From Methylotenera sp. (GTDB taxonomy: Bacteria; Pseudomonadota; Gammaproteobacteria; Burkholderiales; Burkholderiaceae_C), in NCBI GenBank assembly GCA_021738245.1, contig JAIPCJ010000003.1, forward strand, positions 1 to 64,000: a DNA stretch of 64,000 bases. The letters run 5' to 3'. Shown here one piece after another: positions 32,640 to 43,137 of this stretch. Position 1 is the stretch's first letter, and each line of letters opens with the position of its first letter. A program made the position numbers and the translations under genes. The notes below the pieces were generated by a model, which did not search any database, had not been told where the DNA came from, and saw only the letters and a program-made list of their open reading frames with translations.

Positions 32640-33092
32640 ATGCAAGTGATCCTGCTCGAAAAAATCGCCAACCTCGGCAACCTCGGCGACGTCGTCAAGG
32701 TCAAGGACGGCTACGCCCGCAACTTCCTGATCCCGACCAAGGCCGCTCGCCGCGCCACCGAGGCCGCGATCAAGGAATTCGAAGCCAAGCGCGCTGAGCT
32801 CGAAAAGGCTGCCGCCGAAAAGCTGGCCGCTGCCCAGAAGCTGGGCGAAGCCATCGCCGGCAAGACCGTTCGCATCGCCCAGAAGGCCGGTGTGGATGGC
32901 CGCCTGTTCGGCTCCGTCACCAACGCCGACATCGCTGATGCGCTGACCAAGCTGGGTTCGCCCATCGCCAAGTCGCAAGTGCGTCTGCCCAACGGCCCGC
33001 TGAAGACCGTCGGCGAATTCCCGGTGAGCGTTGCCGCCCACACGGACGTCGTCGTCGACATCAGCGTCCAGGTGGTTGCCGAAGCCGAGTAA
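32640..33092 (+). CDS. rplI: 50S ribosomal protein L9
   Basis: [32 protein letters not shown]. Confidence 0.98.
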   Translation: MQVILLEKIANLGNLGDVVKVKDGYARNFLIPTKAARRATEAAIKEFEAKRAELEKAAAEKLAAAQKLGEAIAGKTVRIAQKAGVDGRLFGSVTNADIADALTKLGSPIAKSQVRLPNGPLKTVGEFPVSVAAHTDVVVDISVQVVAEAE

Positions 33093-33131
33093 ATCGGCTT
33101 GCGCTGCGGCCCTGTTGGCCGCAACATCCAA

Positions 33132-33165
33132 AGAAGGCCGAGGCCCCCCGGGGTTTCGGCCTTCT
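33132..33165 (+). terminator. Terminator-like hairpin after rplI
   Basis: AGAAGGCCGAGGCCCC-CCG-GGGTTTCGGCCTTCT. Confidence 0.75.
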
Positions 33166-33237
33166 GTCTTTCAGGCCGGCGTTATCCAATGCTGACCACC
33201 GGTTGATCCCAGTCCGTCCACAGCTTTATCCACAGGC

Positions 33238-34662
33238 ATGTCCGCGATCCTTCCTGCTTCCTCCTCTACGGCGCCGCAAGACGACGAGGTCGCCCGGCTG
33301 CGCGTACCGCCGCACTCGGTCGAGGCCGAGCAGAGCGTGCTGGGTGGCCTGCTGATCGACAACTCCGCCTGGGACGGCGCCGCCGACCTGCTCAACGAGA
33401 GCGACTTCTACCGCTTCGAGCACAAGCACATCTACACGGCCGTCGGCAAGCTCATCAATGCGGGCAAGCCGGCCGACGTGGTCACGGTGTTCGATGAGCT
33501 GACCTCGCTGGGCCGCGCCGAGGAGTGCGGCGGCCTGTCGTACCTCAACGCGCTCGCGCAGAGCGTGCCCAGTGCCGCCAACCTGCGGCGTTATGCCGAG
33601 ATCGTTCGTGAGCGGGCCATCCTGCGCAAGCTGGTGTCCACGTCCGACGAGATCGCCACGGCCGCGATGAACCCCCAGGGCCGCGCGGTCACGCAGATCC
33701 TGGACGAAGCGGAGGGCAAGATCTTCCGCATCGGCGAAGAAGGCTCGCGCAGCAAGCAGGGCTTCCAGGCCATCGACCAGCTCATGATCGGCCTGATGGA
33801 CCGCGTGAACGAACTGGCCGAGAGCGGTGCGCAGGACGTGACCGGCGTGCGAACCGGCTTCTACGACCTCGACAAGCAGACGGCCGGCCTGCAGCCCGGC
33901 GACCTCATCGTGCTGGCGGCGCGTCCGTCCATGGGCAAGACGGCGTTCGCGGTGAACATCGCCGAGAACGTGGCCATCAACGAAGGCCTGCCGGTCGTCA
34001 TCTACTCCATGGAAATGGGCGCCGCACAGCTGGCCTTGCGGATGGTGGGTTCCATCGGCCGCATCGACCAGAGCCATCTGCGCACGGGCCAGCTCAAGGA
34101 CGACGAATGGGGGCGCCTGGCCGAGGCGGTCGACAAGCTCGGCAAGTCCAGCATCTTCATCGACGAGAGCCCGGGCCTGAGCCCGTCCGAAGTGCGTGCG
34201 CGTGCGCGCCGCCAGGCCCGCATCTGCGGCCAGCTCGGCCTCATCGTCATCGACTACCTGCAGCTGATGAGCGGCAACGGCGGCGGCAGCGAAGAAAACC
34301 GTGCCACGGTGCTGGGCGAAATCTCCCGGGGCCTGAAGGCGCTGGCCAAGGAGCTGAAGTGCCCCGTCATCGCGCTGTCGCAGCTCAACCGTTCGGTGGA
34401 GCAGCGCCCCGACAAGCGCCCCATGATGTCCGACCTGCGCGAATCCGGCGCCATCGAGCAGGACGCCGACATCATCATGTTCATCTACCGGGATGAGTAC
34501 TACACCAAGGACGAGTGCAAGGAACCGGGCGTGGCGGAGATCATCATCGCCAAGCAGCGTAACGGCCCGGTCGGCACGGTGAAGCTGGCCTTCCAGCGCA
34601 TGCACACCAAGTTCGAGAACCTGGCGCCAGGCTACGTGGGCGTGGAGCGGGAAGAGTATTGA
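33238..34662 (+). CDS. dnaB: Replicative DNA helicase
   Basis: LRVPPHSVEAEQSVLGGLLIDN; VLAARPSMGKTAFAVNIAENVA; LIVIDYLQLM. Confidence 0.98.
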   Translation: MSAILPASSSTAPQDDEVARLRVPPHSVEAEQSVLGGLLIDNSAWDGAADLLNESDFYRFEHKHIYTAVGKLINAGKPADVVTVFDELTSLGRAEECGGLSYLNALAQSVPSAANLRRYAEIVRERAILRKLVSTSDEIATAAMNPQGRAVTQILDEAEGKIFRIGEEGSRSKQGFQAIDQLMIGLMDRVNELAESGAQDVTGVRTGFYDLDKQTAGLQPGDLIVLAARPSMGKTAFAVNIAENVAINEGLPVVIYSMEMGAAQLALRMVGSIGRIDQSHLRTGQLKDDEWGRLAEAVDKLGKSSIFIDESPGLSPSEVRARARRQARICGQLGLIVIDYLQLMSGNGGGSEENRATVLGEISRGLKALAKELKCPVIALSQLNRSVEQRPDKRPMMSDLRESGAIEQDADIIMFIYRDEYYTKDECKEPGVAEIIIAKQRNGPVGTVKLAFQRMHTKFENLAPGYVGVEREEY

Positions 34663-34675
34663 CCCAGGCTGCGGC

Positions 34676-36103
34676 TCAGCGCAGCAGCGCGAGCACCGCC
34701 CCCACGGCCGTGGTCACGGGCGCGGCCATTTCGGCCACGGTCTTGGCGGCGTCCACCAGGCCTTCGGCCGAGAGCTCGTACCAGCGCTTGCGGGGCTCCT
34801 TGGACACGGCCTCAGCGGCCAGGGTCGACAGGTCCTTGGACACGGCCTCCGCCTGCTCCGGCGGCAGCCGCTTGGCCAGCTCCGCCACGTGGGTGGTGAG
34901 GGCCTTGAGGGCTTCCTTGAGCGGCTCGTCGACCGCGGCGCCTGCGGCCTTGTTGAAGCTGTTCTGGATGTTCTGGGCGGTGACGAGGTTGAAGTCGCCT
35001 GCGACGGTCACCGTGCCGAGCTGGATGTGGGTGTTCATCTGGGTTCCGATGATCTGGGTGATGACGGGCGCCGCGGTTTCGGCGGCACGGAGGTAGCGCG
35101 ACACTTTCTTGCTGGCCTTGTCGCCGAGGGCCTGAAACGAGGCGGAATGCCCAGGCATGGCGGCATTCCAGGCGGTGCGCGCTACGTCCAGCAACTGCGA
35201 CTGCTCCACCCCGTGGCTCGTGGGGCGGCTCACCAGCGGCAGCGTGCGGTCGAGGTAGTCATTGAGCTCGTGCGCCTGGTCCACCGAGTTGCCCAGGCGC
35301 TGCTGCGCCGTGGCCTCCAGCACCAGGCGCAGGCATTCCCGCTCGCAATGCAGGCGCACGAGGTGGATGCGCAGCTTGCGCAACTCCTCGGGGCTGGCCC
35401 CGGCCGCGTCGCGGCGCAGCAGCCAGGTGCTCAGCCGCTGCCCGGCGATCTCCAGCCAGGCGTGCTGCAGCACCTCGGCGCCGACGCGGGCGCTCGACAC
35501 CACGCGCGCGTGCGGCAATGAGGCCAAGCCGTCGACGGCCGCGTACTCGATCAGCAGCGCGGGCTGGCCGGCTGCCACCCACCATGGCTGCGGTGAGATG
35601 CCGGCCTTGCGGTCGGTGCTGGCCCCCAGAAAGTGCCGAGCCAGCCCCGCGCCTGCGGTCAGCAGGGGGCGGGTGTCTGAGGCGCCGCGAAGGCGCACCG
35701 GCAGCGAGGCGCAGGCGGCGATCAACTGGGCCGTGGCGGCCGCCGTGAGCGCCGCGCGCGTGTCGCGCTGGATGCGAAAGCCGATCTCGAACCGACCCAC
35801 CACGCCGCTGCAGTAGAAGCGCCGGAACACATGGCTCACGATGCACGGAGCCTCGTCGGTGCCGATGCGCTGGTGCCGCAGTTGGTCAGGTAGCCGAAGG
35901 GCCATGGAAGCGCTGGCGAAGTTGTCTTCGCCCGCCCATTCGTCAACGCCGCCCTGCAGGCGGGGGCGCACGGGGCCCGAGGCGCGCAGGAAGTCCTGGC
36001 GCGCGGTCGGGGTGGGCCACAGCGGGCGCGTCAGGCGCGCCACGGCTTGGTCGGGCAGGAAGGGCCGCAGGTCCACGACGGGGTGCAACAACAGTTGGAA
36101 CAT
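34676..36103 (-). CDS. Uncharacterized 475-aa protein; possible conserved C-terminal module
   Basis: Long ORF with no overlapping recognisable gene; C-terminus HIQLGTVTVAGDFNLVTAQNIQNSFNKAAG...LPPEQAEAVSKDLSTLAAEAVSKEPRKRWYELSAEGLVDAAKTVAEMAAPVTTAVGAVLALL. Confidence 0.75.
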   Translation of the reverse strand: MFQLLLHPVVDLRPFLPDQAVARLTRPLWPTPTARQDFLRASGPVRPRLQGGVDEWAGEDNFASASMALRLPDQLRHQRIGTDEAPCIVSHVFRRFYCSGVVGRFEIGFRIQRDTRAALTAAATAQLIAACASLPVRLRGASDTRPLLTAGAGLARHFLGASTDRKAGISPQPWWVAAGQPALLIEYAAVDGLASLPHARVVSSARVGAEVLQHAWLEIAGQRLSTWLLRRDAAGASPEELRKLRIHLVRLHCERECLRLVLEATAQQRLGNSVDQAHELNDYLDRTLPLVSRPTSHGVEQSQLLDVARTAWNAAMPGHSASFQALGDKASKKVSRYLRAAETAAPVITQIIGTQMNTHIQLGTVTVAGDFNLVTAQNIQNSFNKAAGAAVDEPLKEALKALTTHVAELAKRLPPEQAEAVSKDLSTLAAEAVSKEPRKRWYELSAEGLVDAAKTVAEMAAPVTTAVGAVLALLR

Positions 36104-36310
36104 TCGCGTTCCCTCGGGGGCTTCGCCCCGCCTTCCTGCGCGTCGATGAACCCCCTAGGCGAGCATCGGGGGGTGCCTACTGCCTGCCCTGCTTGCGCTG
36201 GGCCAGCTTCGAACCGGCGCGTCCAAGAGACGGCCACACCGCGTTCGGTGGACTTCCAGGTGTGCGCTCTTCACGGCAAGCCAGGCTCCCGTCCTTTGCG
36301 CCCGCGCAGG

Positions 36311-37399
36311 TTAGGCCGGCCGGGCGGTGCCGTCATCCCCAATCGGATCGATGCCGCCGTCGCCGCCCGGGGCGAGGCCGAAGCGGGGCGCCGCGGCCGG
36401 CTGCCAGTGGCCTGCCGCCGTGGCTTGGTAGGCCTGGCGCGCGAGGGCGTGAGGGTGGTGGGGGGCTTCGGCCAGCGTGAGCACGGGCGCAAAACAGGCG
36501 TTGCTGCCTTCCAGCAGCGCCGTCCATTCGTCGCGCGTCTTTTCACGCAGCCGTGCCGCCACGCGTTCGCGCAGCGCCGGCCACTGGCGACGGTCGTGCT
36601 GGGCGGCCGGGTCGACGTCTTGCAGGCCCAGGCGCTGCAACAGCTCGGCATAGAACTGCGGCTCCAGCGCCCCGAGGGAGACGAAGCGGCCGTCTGCGCA
36701 TTCGAAGCAGTCGTAGAAGGGCGAGCTGTGCAGGAAGAAGTTGTCGGACGGTGTGTCCGGCCACAGCCCGGCGGCGCGCATGGAATGCAGCAGGCTCGAC
36801 ATCAACGCCACGCCGTCGACCATCGCTGCGTCCACCACACGACCTCGGCCGGTGCGTTGCGCGTCCCAGAGGGCCGCCATCAGGCCGAAGGCCAGCAGCA
36901 GCGCGCCGCCACCCATGTCGCCGATCAGCGTGGCCGGGATGCTCGGCGCCACGCCTTCGCGACTTGCCACTGACATCACCCCGGTGACGGCGACATAGTT
37001 GATGTCGTGGCCCGCCGCCTGCGCCAGGGGCCCCGTTTGCCCCCAGCCGGTCACGCGGCCGTAGACCAGGCGTGGATGGCCCGCCGCAAACACGGCCGGC
37101 CCCAGCCCCAGCCGCTCCATGACGCCGGGGCGAAAGCCCTCGATGACGGCATCGGCGCCTTCGATGAGCCGGCGCGCCTCGGCGGCGCCGTGCGGCGTCT
37201 TGAGGTCCAGGCAGGCGCGCTGCTTGCCCCGATCCAGACCCGTGCCGGTGTTCAACACCGGGCTGCCGGGGCGGTCGATGACGAGCACCTCGGCGCCGTG
37301 GTCGGCCAACATCATGCCGGCCAGGGGGCAGGGGCCGAGACCGGCCATCTCGATGACGCGCAGGCCTTGCAGGGGCCGGGCGGAGGAGGGGACTTGCAT
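36311..37399 (-). CDS. CaiB/BaiF family CoA-transferase (alpha-methylacyl-CoA racemase-like)
   Basis: PLQGLRVIEMAGLGPCPLAGMMLADHGAEVLVIDRPG; VDAAMVDGVALMSSLLHSM. Confidence 0.92.
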   Translation of the reverse strand: MQVPSSARPLQGLRVIEMAGLGPCPLAGMMLADHGAEVLVIDRPGSPVLNTGTGLDRGKQRACLDLKTPHGAAEARRLIEGADAVIEGFRPGVMERLGLGPAVFAAGHPRLVYGRVTGWGQTGPLAQAAGHDINYVAVTGVMSVASREGVAPSIPATLIGDMGGGALLLAFGLMAALWDAQRTGRGRVVDAAMVDGVALMSSLLHSMRAAGLWPDTPSDNFFLHSSPFYDCFECADGRFVSLGALEPQFYAELLQRLGLQDVDPAAQHDRRQWPALRERVAARLREKTRDEWTALLEGSNACFAPVLTLAEAPHHPHALARQAYQATAAGHWQPAAAPRFGLAPGGDGGIDPIGDDGTARPA

Positions 37400-37413
37400 C
37401 GGACAATGCTCGC

Positions 37414-37983
37414 ATGAACAAGGCCTTCACCAAGGAAACCGACGCGGCCGACGATGACGACGACGGCCCCGCGCTGCCGAGCCTGCCGGCCGGCACGCGC
37501 AACTACATGACGCCGGCCGGCTATGCGCGGCTGCGGGCGGAGTTCATGCAGCTCATCGACGTCGAGCGCCCGAAGATGGTGGAGACGGTCTCCTGGGCCG
37601 CCAAGAATGGCGACCGCTCAGAGAACGGTGACTACCTCTACGGCAAGAAGCGATTGCGCGAGATCGACCGGCGGCTGCGTTTCCTGACCAAGCGGCTGGA
37701 TGTCGCCGAGGTGGTCGACCCGAGCGCCCATCACGGCTCCGAGCAGATCTTCTTCGGCGCGACCGTCACCTACGCCAACGCACGCGGCGAAGAGAAGACC
37801 ATCACCATCAAGGGCATCGACGAGTCCGACAGCCTGGCCGGCGAGGTGAGCTGGATCTCGCCCATCGCCCGCACGCTGCTGAAGGCGCGCGTGGGCGATG
37901 AATTGCAGCTGGTCACGCCGGTCGGCGTGGAGCGCATCGAGGTGGTGGAGGTCCGCTACCCGGCGCCGTCGCCCGCGGGCTGA
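37414..37983 (+). CDS. greB: Transcription elongation factor GreB
   Basis: NYMTPAGYARLRAEFMQL; NGDRSENGDYLYGKKRLREIDRR. Confidence 0.95.
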   Translation: MNKAFTKETDAADDDDDGPALPSLPAGTRNYMTPAGYARLRAEFMQLIDVERPKMVETVSWAAKNGDRSENGDYLYGKKRLREIDRRLRFLTKRLDVAEVVDPSAHHGSEQIFFGATVTYANARGEEKTITIKGIDESDSLAGEVSWISPIARTLLKARVGDELQLVTPVGVERIEVVEVRYPAPSPAG

Positions 37984-37996
37984 CAGGCGTCGCCAG

Positions 37997-40255
37997 TCAG
38001 GGCTTGACGCGCCACACGCGCTGCACGGGCGCCGTGCGGCGCAGCACGCGCAGCACGTCGGCCAGGTGCAGCCGGTCGCGCACGGCCAGCAGCAAGGTCA
38101 TTTCGGCGGTTTCGCGCAGCTGCGCATCCTCCGTCATCGAGATGTGGGTGATGTCGGCCTCGGCCTGCGCAACAGCCTGGGCCACCTGGGCCAGCACGCC
38201 TTTGCCGTTGGTCATGAGCAGAGCGATGCCCGCTTCGAAGCTGCGGGTCAGCTCCTCGGCCCATTCCACCTGGATCCAGTGCTCGCTGTCGCGCTGGAAG
38301 AGCCGACGCCCCACGGCGCACTCGCAGGTGTGCACCACGAGGCCTTCGCCTCGCCCGAGGTAGCCGCGCACCTCGTCGCCAGGGATGGGGCGGCAGCAGC
38401 TGGCCAGTTGCACCGACGCGCCTTCGCTGCCATCGAGCGTGACGCTGCCTTGCAGAGCCGGGGCTTCGGTGAAGCGCCCCAGCGTGAGGGCGAGCGCATC
38501 GGGCTTCTGGCCCTGCTCGGCCATCAGCCGGGCGAGCTTCTTCGCGATGATGGTCGCAATCTTGCGGCCCGCGCCGATGTCCACCAGCAGCTGCTCGGTG
38601 CTGGCGCTGCCGGCCCAGGTGGCCAGGTCGTGCCAGATCGGCGCGGCCGGGTCGTCGACCTCCAGGCTGGGCAAGCCCAGGCCTTCGATGCGCATGGCCT
38701 GGGCCAGCATCTTCTGGCCAAGTTCGCGAGACTCTTCCTGCTCCAGATCCTTCAGGTAGTGGCGGATCTTGGAACGAGCGCGGCCGGTGCGCACGAAGCT
38801 GAGCCAGGCCGGGTTGGGGCTGGCGCCGGGGGCCGTGATGATCTCGACGATGTCGCCGCTCTTCAGCTCGGCCCGCAGCGGCACGGCCTCGCCGTTGACC
38901 TGGGCGGCGACGCAGTGGTCGCCAACGTCGGAGTGGATGGCGTAGGCGAAGTCCACGGGTGTTGCGCCCTTGGGCAGGGCCATGATCTTGGACTTGGGCG
39001 TGAAGACGTAGATCGCATCCGGGAAGAGGTCGATCTTGACGTGCTCCAGGAACTCGTTGGCGTCGCGGGTCTCGTCCTGGATGTCGATCAGGCTTTGCAG
39101 CCAGCGGGCGTTGGCCTGCTGGGCGATCAGCGCCGACGAGCCCTGCTTGCCGCGGCTCTTGTAGATCCAGTGCGCGGCCACGCCCTGCTCGGCGATCTGG
39201 TGCATGCCCTCGGTGCGCAGCTGGAACTCCAGCGGCGTGGCCAGCGGCCCCATCAGCGTGGTGTGAAGCGACTGGTAGCCGTTGTCCTTGGGCGTGGCGA
39301 TGTAGTCCTTGAAGCGGCCGGCCTGGGGCTTGTAGAGCTGGTGCAGCACGCCGAGCGCCGTGTAGCACTGCAGCGGCTCCTCGGTCAGGATGCGAAAGCC
39401 GAAGATGTCGCTGACCTGCGCGAACGACAGGCCGCCCTTCTCGCGCATCTTCTTGTAGATGGAGTAGACCGTCTTCTCGCGGCCTTGCACCTCCACGCGC
39501 AGGCTCGCCTTGGCGAAGGCCGCACGGATCTCGCCTTCGATGCGCGAGACCAGGTCGCGCCGATTGCCGCGGGCCTTGGCGACGGCCTTGGTCAGCGCGG
39601 CGTAGCGCCAGGGGTGGAAGTACTGGAAGGACAGGTCCTGCAGTTCGCGGAACGTCTGGTTCAGGCCCAGGCGGTGCGCGATCGGGGCGTAGATGTCGAA
39701 GGTCTCGCGGGCGATGCGCCGGGCCTTGTGCGGTGCCATTGCGCCCATGGTGCGCATGTTGTGCAGCCGGTCGGCCAGCTTGATCAAGATGACACGCAGG
39801 TCGCGCGCCATGGCCAGCAGCATCTTGCGGAAGGACTCGGCCTGCGACTCCTCCTTGGTGGAGAACTGCAGCTTGTCGAGCTTGGTGAGCCCATCGACCA
39901 GGTCTGCCGTGGTGGCGTCGAACTTCTCGATCAGCTCGGCCTTGGAGACGCCGCAGTCTTCCACCACGTCATGCATCAGCGCGGCCATCAGGGCCTGGGC
40001 ATCAAGACGCCATTCGGCACAGATGCCGGCCACGGCGATCGGGTGGGTGATGTAGGGCTCGCCGGTCGCGCGTTTCTGGCCCAGGTGGGCCTCGTCGGCA
40101 AACTTGTAGGCCTCGCGCACCCGCTTGACCTCGGCCTTGCTCAGGTAGCCGAGCTTGGGGGCGAGGGCGTCGAAGGAGGCCGCCTCGGCCTGTGTGGGCT
40201 GCGCCGGCTGGCGCAGGCCGGGCAGGAACCAGGCAGTGAGGGAGCGTTGGGCCAT
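37997..40255 (-). CDS. spoT: Bifunctional (p)ppGpp synthetase/hydrolase (RelA/SpoT)
   Basis: HD domain (ALMHDVVEDC), synthetase region, TGS and ACT segments. Confidence 0.96.
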   Translation of the reverse strand: MAQRSLTAWFLPGLRQPAQPTQAEAASFDALAPKLGYLSKAEVKRVREAYKFADEAHLGQKRATGEPYITHPIAVAGICAEWRLDAQALMAALMHDVVEDCGVSKAELIEKFDATTADLVDGLTKLDKLQFSTKEESQAESFRKMLLAMARDLRVILIKLADRLHNMRTMGAMAPHKARRIARETFDIYAPIAHRLGLNQTFRELQDLSFQYFHPWRYAALTKAVAKARGNRRDLVSRIEGEIRAAFAKASLRVEVQGREKTVYSIYKKMREKGGLSFAQVSDIFGFRILTEEPLQCYTALGVLHQLYKPQAGRFKDYIATPKDNGYQSLHTTLMGPLATPLEFQLRTEGMHQIAEQGVAAHWIYKSRGKQGSSALIAQQANARWLQSLIDIQDETRDANEFLEHVKIDLFPDAIYVFTPKSKIMALPKGATPVDFAYAIHSDVGDHCVAAQVNGEAVPLRAELKSGDIVEIITAPGASPNPAWLSFVRTGRARSKIRHYLKDLEQEESRELGQKMLAQAMRIEGLGLPSLEVDDPAAPIWHDLATWAGSASTEQLLVDIGAGRKIATIIAKKLARLMAEQGQKPDALALTLGRFTEAPALQGSVTLDGSEGASVQLASCCRPIPGDEVRGYLGRGEGLVVHTCECAVGRRLFQRDSEHWIQVEWAEELTRSFEAGIALLMTNGKGVLAQVAQAVAQAEADITHISMTEDAQLRETAEMTLLLAVRDRLHLADVLRVLRRTAPVQRVWRVKP

Positions 40256-40287
40256 AGGCCCCCGAATTTATCGCATGCAGAAAAGGC

Positions 40288-40320
40288 GACGGGCGTCCTG
40301 GGAAGCCCAGGACGCCCGTC
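40288..40320 (-). terminator. Intrinsic terminator between rpoZ and spoT (minus strand)
   Basis: Perfect 15-bp stem GACGGGCGTCCTGGG-AAG-CCCAGGACGCCCGTC; minus-strand readout continues GCCTTTTC. Confidence 0.85.
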
Positions 40321-40338
40321 GAAGAGGGGACGCGGGAT

Positions 40339-40542
40339 TTAGACCGGCACCTTGCGCAGCATCTCGATGCCGACTTCACCGGCGGCGATTTCGCGCAGGG
40401 CGGTCACGCCGGGCTTGTTCTTGCTGTCGATGCGGGCGCTGTGGCCCTGGCTCAGCATGCGGGCGCGGTAGGTGGCGGCCAGCACGAGCTGGAAGCGGTT
40501 GGGGATCTTGGTCAGGCAGTCTTCGACGGTGATGCGGGCCAT
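40339..40542 (-). CDS. rpoZ: DNA-directed RNA polymerase subunit omega
   Basis: [30 protein letters not shown]. Confidence 0.97.
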   Translation of the reverse strand: MARITVEDCLTKIPNRFQLVLAATYRARMLSQGHSARIDSKNKPGVTALREIAAGEVGIEMLRKVPV

Positions 40543-40575
40543 GGTGTTCCTTGTGAAGTTCGGTGCGAGAGGCGA

Positions 40576-41196
40576 TCAGGGCAGATCGAGCGCCTGGAAG
40601 ACAGCCGAGCGATTTCGGCGCTGAGCGGCGTATTTTAGCCGCTGTGCGTGCACGATGGTCTTGAGATCGAAGACGGCCGTGTCGAACACCGCGTTGACGA
40701 CGACGAAATCGAAGTGCTGGGCCTGGGCGACCTCGATGCGGGCGTTGTTCATGCGCTTGGCGATCACCTCGGGCTCGGTGTCGCCGCGGCGGTTCAGGCG
40801 CAGGCGCAGTTCATCCCAGCTCGGCGGCAGGATGAAGATCAGCACGGCGTAGGGGAAGAGCTGCTTGATCTGCAGCGCACCCTGGTAGTCGATCTCCAGC
40901 ACCACGTCTTCACCGTGCTGCAGCCGGTCTTCGATGCCGGCGCGCGAGGTGCCGTAGAGGTTGCCGTGCACCTCGGCCCATTCGAAGAACTCGCCGCGGG
41001 CCGCCTTGGCGCGGAACTCCTCGGGCGAGATGAACCAGTACTCGCGCCCATGCTGCTCCTGGCCGCGCGGTGCGCGCGAGGTGTGGGAGATGGACACTGC
41101 CAGGCGGGCATCCAGCTCCAGCAGGGCCTTGACGAGGCTGGATTTGCCGGCCCCGCTGGGGGCTGCGACGACGAAGAGATTACCCGGGTATTCCAT
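40576..41196 (-). CDS. gmk: Guanylate kinase
   Basis: [40 protein letters not shown]. Confidence 0.97.
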   Translation of the reverse strand: MEYPGNLFVVAAPSGAGKSSLVKALLELDARLAVSISHTSRAPRGQEQHGREYWFISPEEFRAKAARGEFFEWAEVHGNLYGTSRAGIEDRLQHGEDVVLEIDYQGALQIKQLFPYAVLIFILPPSWDELRLRLNRRGDTEPEVIAKRMNNARIEVAQAQHFDFVVVNAVFDTAVFDLKTIVHAQRLKYAAQRRNRSAVFQALDLP

Positions 41197-41206
41197 GGGG
41201 CCTTGG

Positions 41207-42121
41207 TTATTCGATGTTCTGGACTTGTTCGCGCATCTGCTCGATGGCGACCTTCATTTCGACCGAGATATTGGTCAGTTCGAGCGCGGCGGACTTGGAC
41301 CCCAGAGTATTCGCCTCGCGGTGGAGTTCCTGGATCAGGAAATCGAGCCGCTTGCCGAGTTCGCCACCTTTCTTCAGCAAACGCGTGAGCTCGTCGAGGT
41401 GGGCGCGCAGCCGGCCCAGTTCCTCCGCCACGTCGATGCGGATGGCGAAGGCGGCCGCCTCATTGAGCGCGCGCTCCTGCAGGGCCTCCTGCGGCACGCT
41501 GCTGGCTGCACCCGTGGCGGCCAGGGCCTCCTGCCAGCGCTCCAGGAAGCGCTGCTGCTGGCGCTGCACCACGGCGGGCAGCAGGGGCTCGGCTTCATCT
41601 GCCAGCTGGCGCAGGCGGCTGATGCGTTCCTGGAGGATGGCGACCAGTTTTTCGCCTTCGCGCTCGCGGGCTTCGGCCAGCCCCTGCACGCAGGCCTGCG
41701 CGGCTTCGAGCGTGGCGGCATCCAACTGGGCCGGGACGGCACCGCCGCTCTTGCACCAGTTGAGGGCTTCGTGAACGGACAGGGGAGCGGCCTGCGGCAT
41801 CCAGGCGCGCACCTTGGCCTCCAGGTTGGCCAGGCGGTTGAGCTGGTCGGGCTGAGGCTGGGGCCAGGCGCCGTCGGACTCGCGCTGGGTGTTGATGCGC
41901 AATTCGATCTTGCCGCGCTTGAAGCGTGCGGCGATCAACTCGCGCAATTGGGGTTCCAGGCCGCGCAGCTCTTCGGGCATGCGCATCGACAGGTCCAGAA
42001 AGCGGCCGTTGACCGACCGCAATTCCACGCTGACCGACGCTTGTGTGACAGGGTTGCCGTCCTCGGCTTTAGGGGGCTGCGCCACGGAATTGGCATACCC
42101 GGTCATGCTGTAGACTGGCAT
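41207..42121 (-). CDS. yicC: YicC family protein (endoribonuclease family)
   Basis: [32 protein letters not shown]-terminal [45 protein letters not shown]. Confidence 0.95.
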   Translation of the reverse strand: MPVYSMTGYANSVAQPPKAEDGNPVTQASVSVELRSVNGRFLDLSMRMPEELRGLEPQLRELIAARFKRGKIELRINTQRESDGAWPQPQPDQLNRLANLEAKVRAWMPQAAPLSVHEALNWCKSGGAVPAQLDAATLEAAQACVQGLAEAREREGEKLVAILQERISRLRQLADEAEPLLPAVVQRQQQRFLERWQEALAATGAASSVPQEALQERALNEAAAFAIRIDVAEELGRLRAHLDELTRLLKKGGELGKRLDFLIQELHREANTLGSKSAALELTNISVEMKVAIEQMREQVQNIE

Positions 42122-42168
42122 TTCGCACTCGCAAGAACTGACGTTTAACAAGAGATTCAAGCGCGATT

Positions 42169-43137
42169 ATGTCCAAGCCGAAGCCGGCGCCCTTGCCAGC
42201 AGGCACGGTGGTTGGGGGCTACCAGATCATCAAGAGGCTGGCGGCTGGGGGTTTTGGCGTGGTCTACCTCGCCGAAGATCCTGACCACCACCTGGTGGCG
42301 CTGAAGGAATATCTGCCCTCGTCCCTGGCCGAACGCTCGCCCGGGGAGCTGACGCCGCGCGTCAAGCCCGAGAAGCAGCCGCTGTATCGCCTGGGTCTCA
42401 AGAGCTTCTTCGAAGAAGGGCGCTCACTGGCGCAGATCTCGCACCCGAGCGTGGTCTCGGTGCTGAACTTCCTGCGCGAGAACGAAACCGTCTACATGGT
42501 GATGAACTACCTGCAGGGCGACACCCTGCAGGATTTCATCGTCACTGCGCGCGACATGAAGCGCGACAAGGTCTTCCGCGAGTCCACCATCCGCAGCCTC
42601 TTCGACGAGATCCTGCGCGGGCTGCGCATCGTGCACCAGCACAAGATGCTGCACCTGGACATCAAGCCGGCGAACATCTTCATCACGAATGACAACAAGG
42701 CCGTGCTGCTGGACTTCGGGGCCGCGCGAGAAGTGCTGAGCAAGGAAGGCAACTTCATCCGCCCGATGTACACGCCGGGCTTTGCCGCGCCCGAGATGTA
42801 CCGCCGCGACGGCTCGCTCGGCCCGTGGACCGACATCTACGCCATCGGCGCCTGCATCTACGCCTGCATGCAAGGCTACCCGCCCAACGACGCGCCGCAG
42901 CGCCTGGAGAAGGACCGCCTCTCGCTGAGCCTGTCTCGCCTGCGCAATGTCTATTCCGACAACCTGCTCGAAGTGACCGAGTGGTGCATGTCGCTCGACC
43001 CGCTGGCGCGCCCGCAGAGCGTGTTCGCACTGCAGAAGGAACTCGCCCGCGAGACCGAGCGCCGCTACACCAAGCTCAGCTTCAGCGAACGTCTCAAGCT
43101 CCAGTTGGAGAACCTCAAGTCCGGAGCCAAGGCCTGA
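42169..43137 (+). CDS. Serine/threonine protein kinase
   Basis: GGYQIIKRLAAGGFGVVYLAED; MLHLDIKPANIFI; LLDFGAAR. Confidence 0.95.
   Translation: MSKPKPAPLPAGTVVGGYQIIKRLAAGGFGVVYLAEDPDHHLVALKEYLPSSLAERSPGELTPRVKPEKQPLYRLGLKSFFEEGRSLAQISHPSVVSVLNFLRENETVYMVMNYLQGDTLQDFIVTARDMKRDKVFRESTIRSLFDEILRGLRIVHQHKMLHLDIKPANIFITNDNKAVLLDFGAAREVLSKEGNFIRPMYTPGFAAPEMYRRDGSLGPWTDIYAIGACIYACMQGYPPNDAPQRLEKDRLSLSLSRLRNVYSDNLLEVTEWCMSLDPLARPQSVFALQKELARETERRYTKLSFSERLKLQLENLKSGAKA

Noticed and set aside
37898-40342. 814-aa plus-strand ORF opposite spoT
   Set aside because: Mirror frame of spoT; no domain signature.
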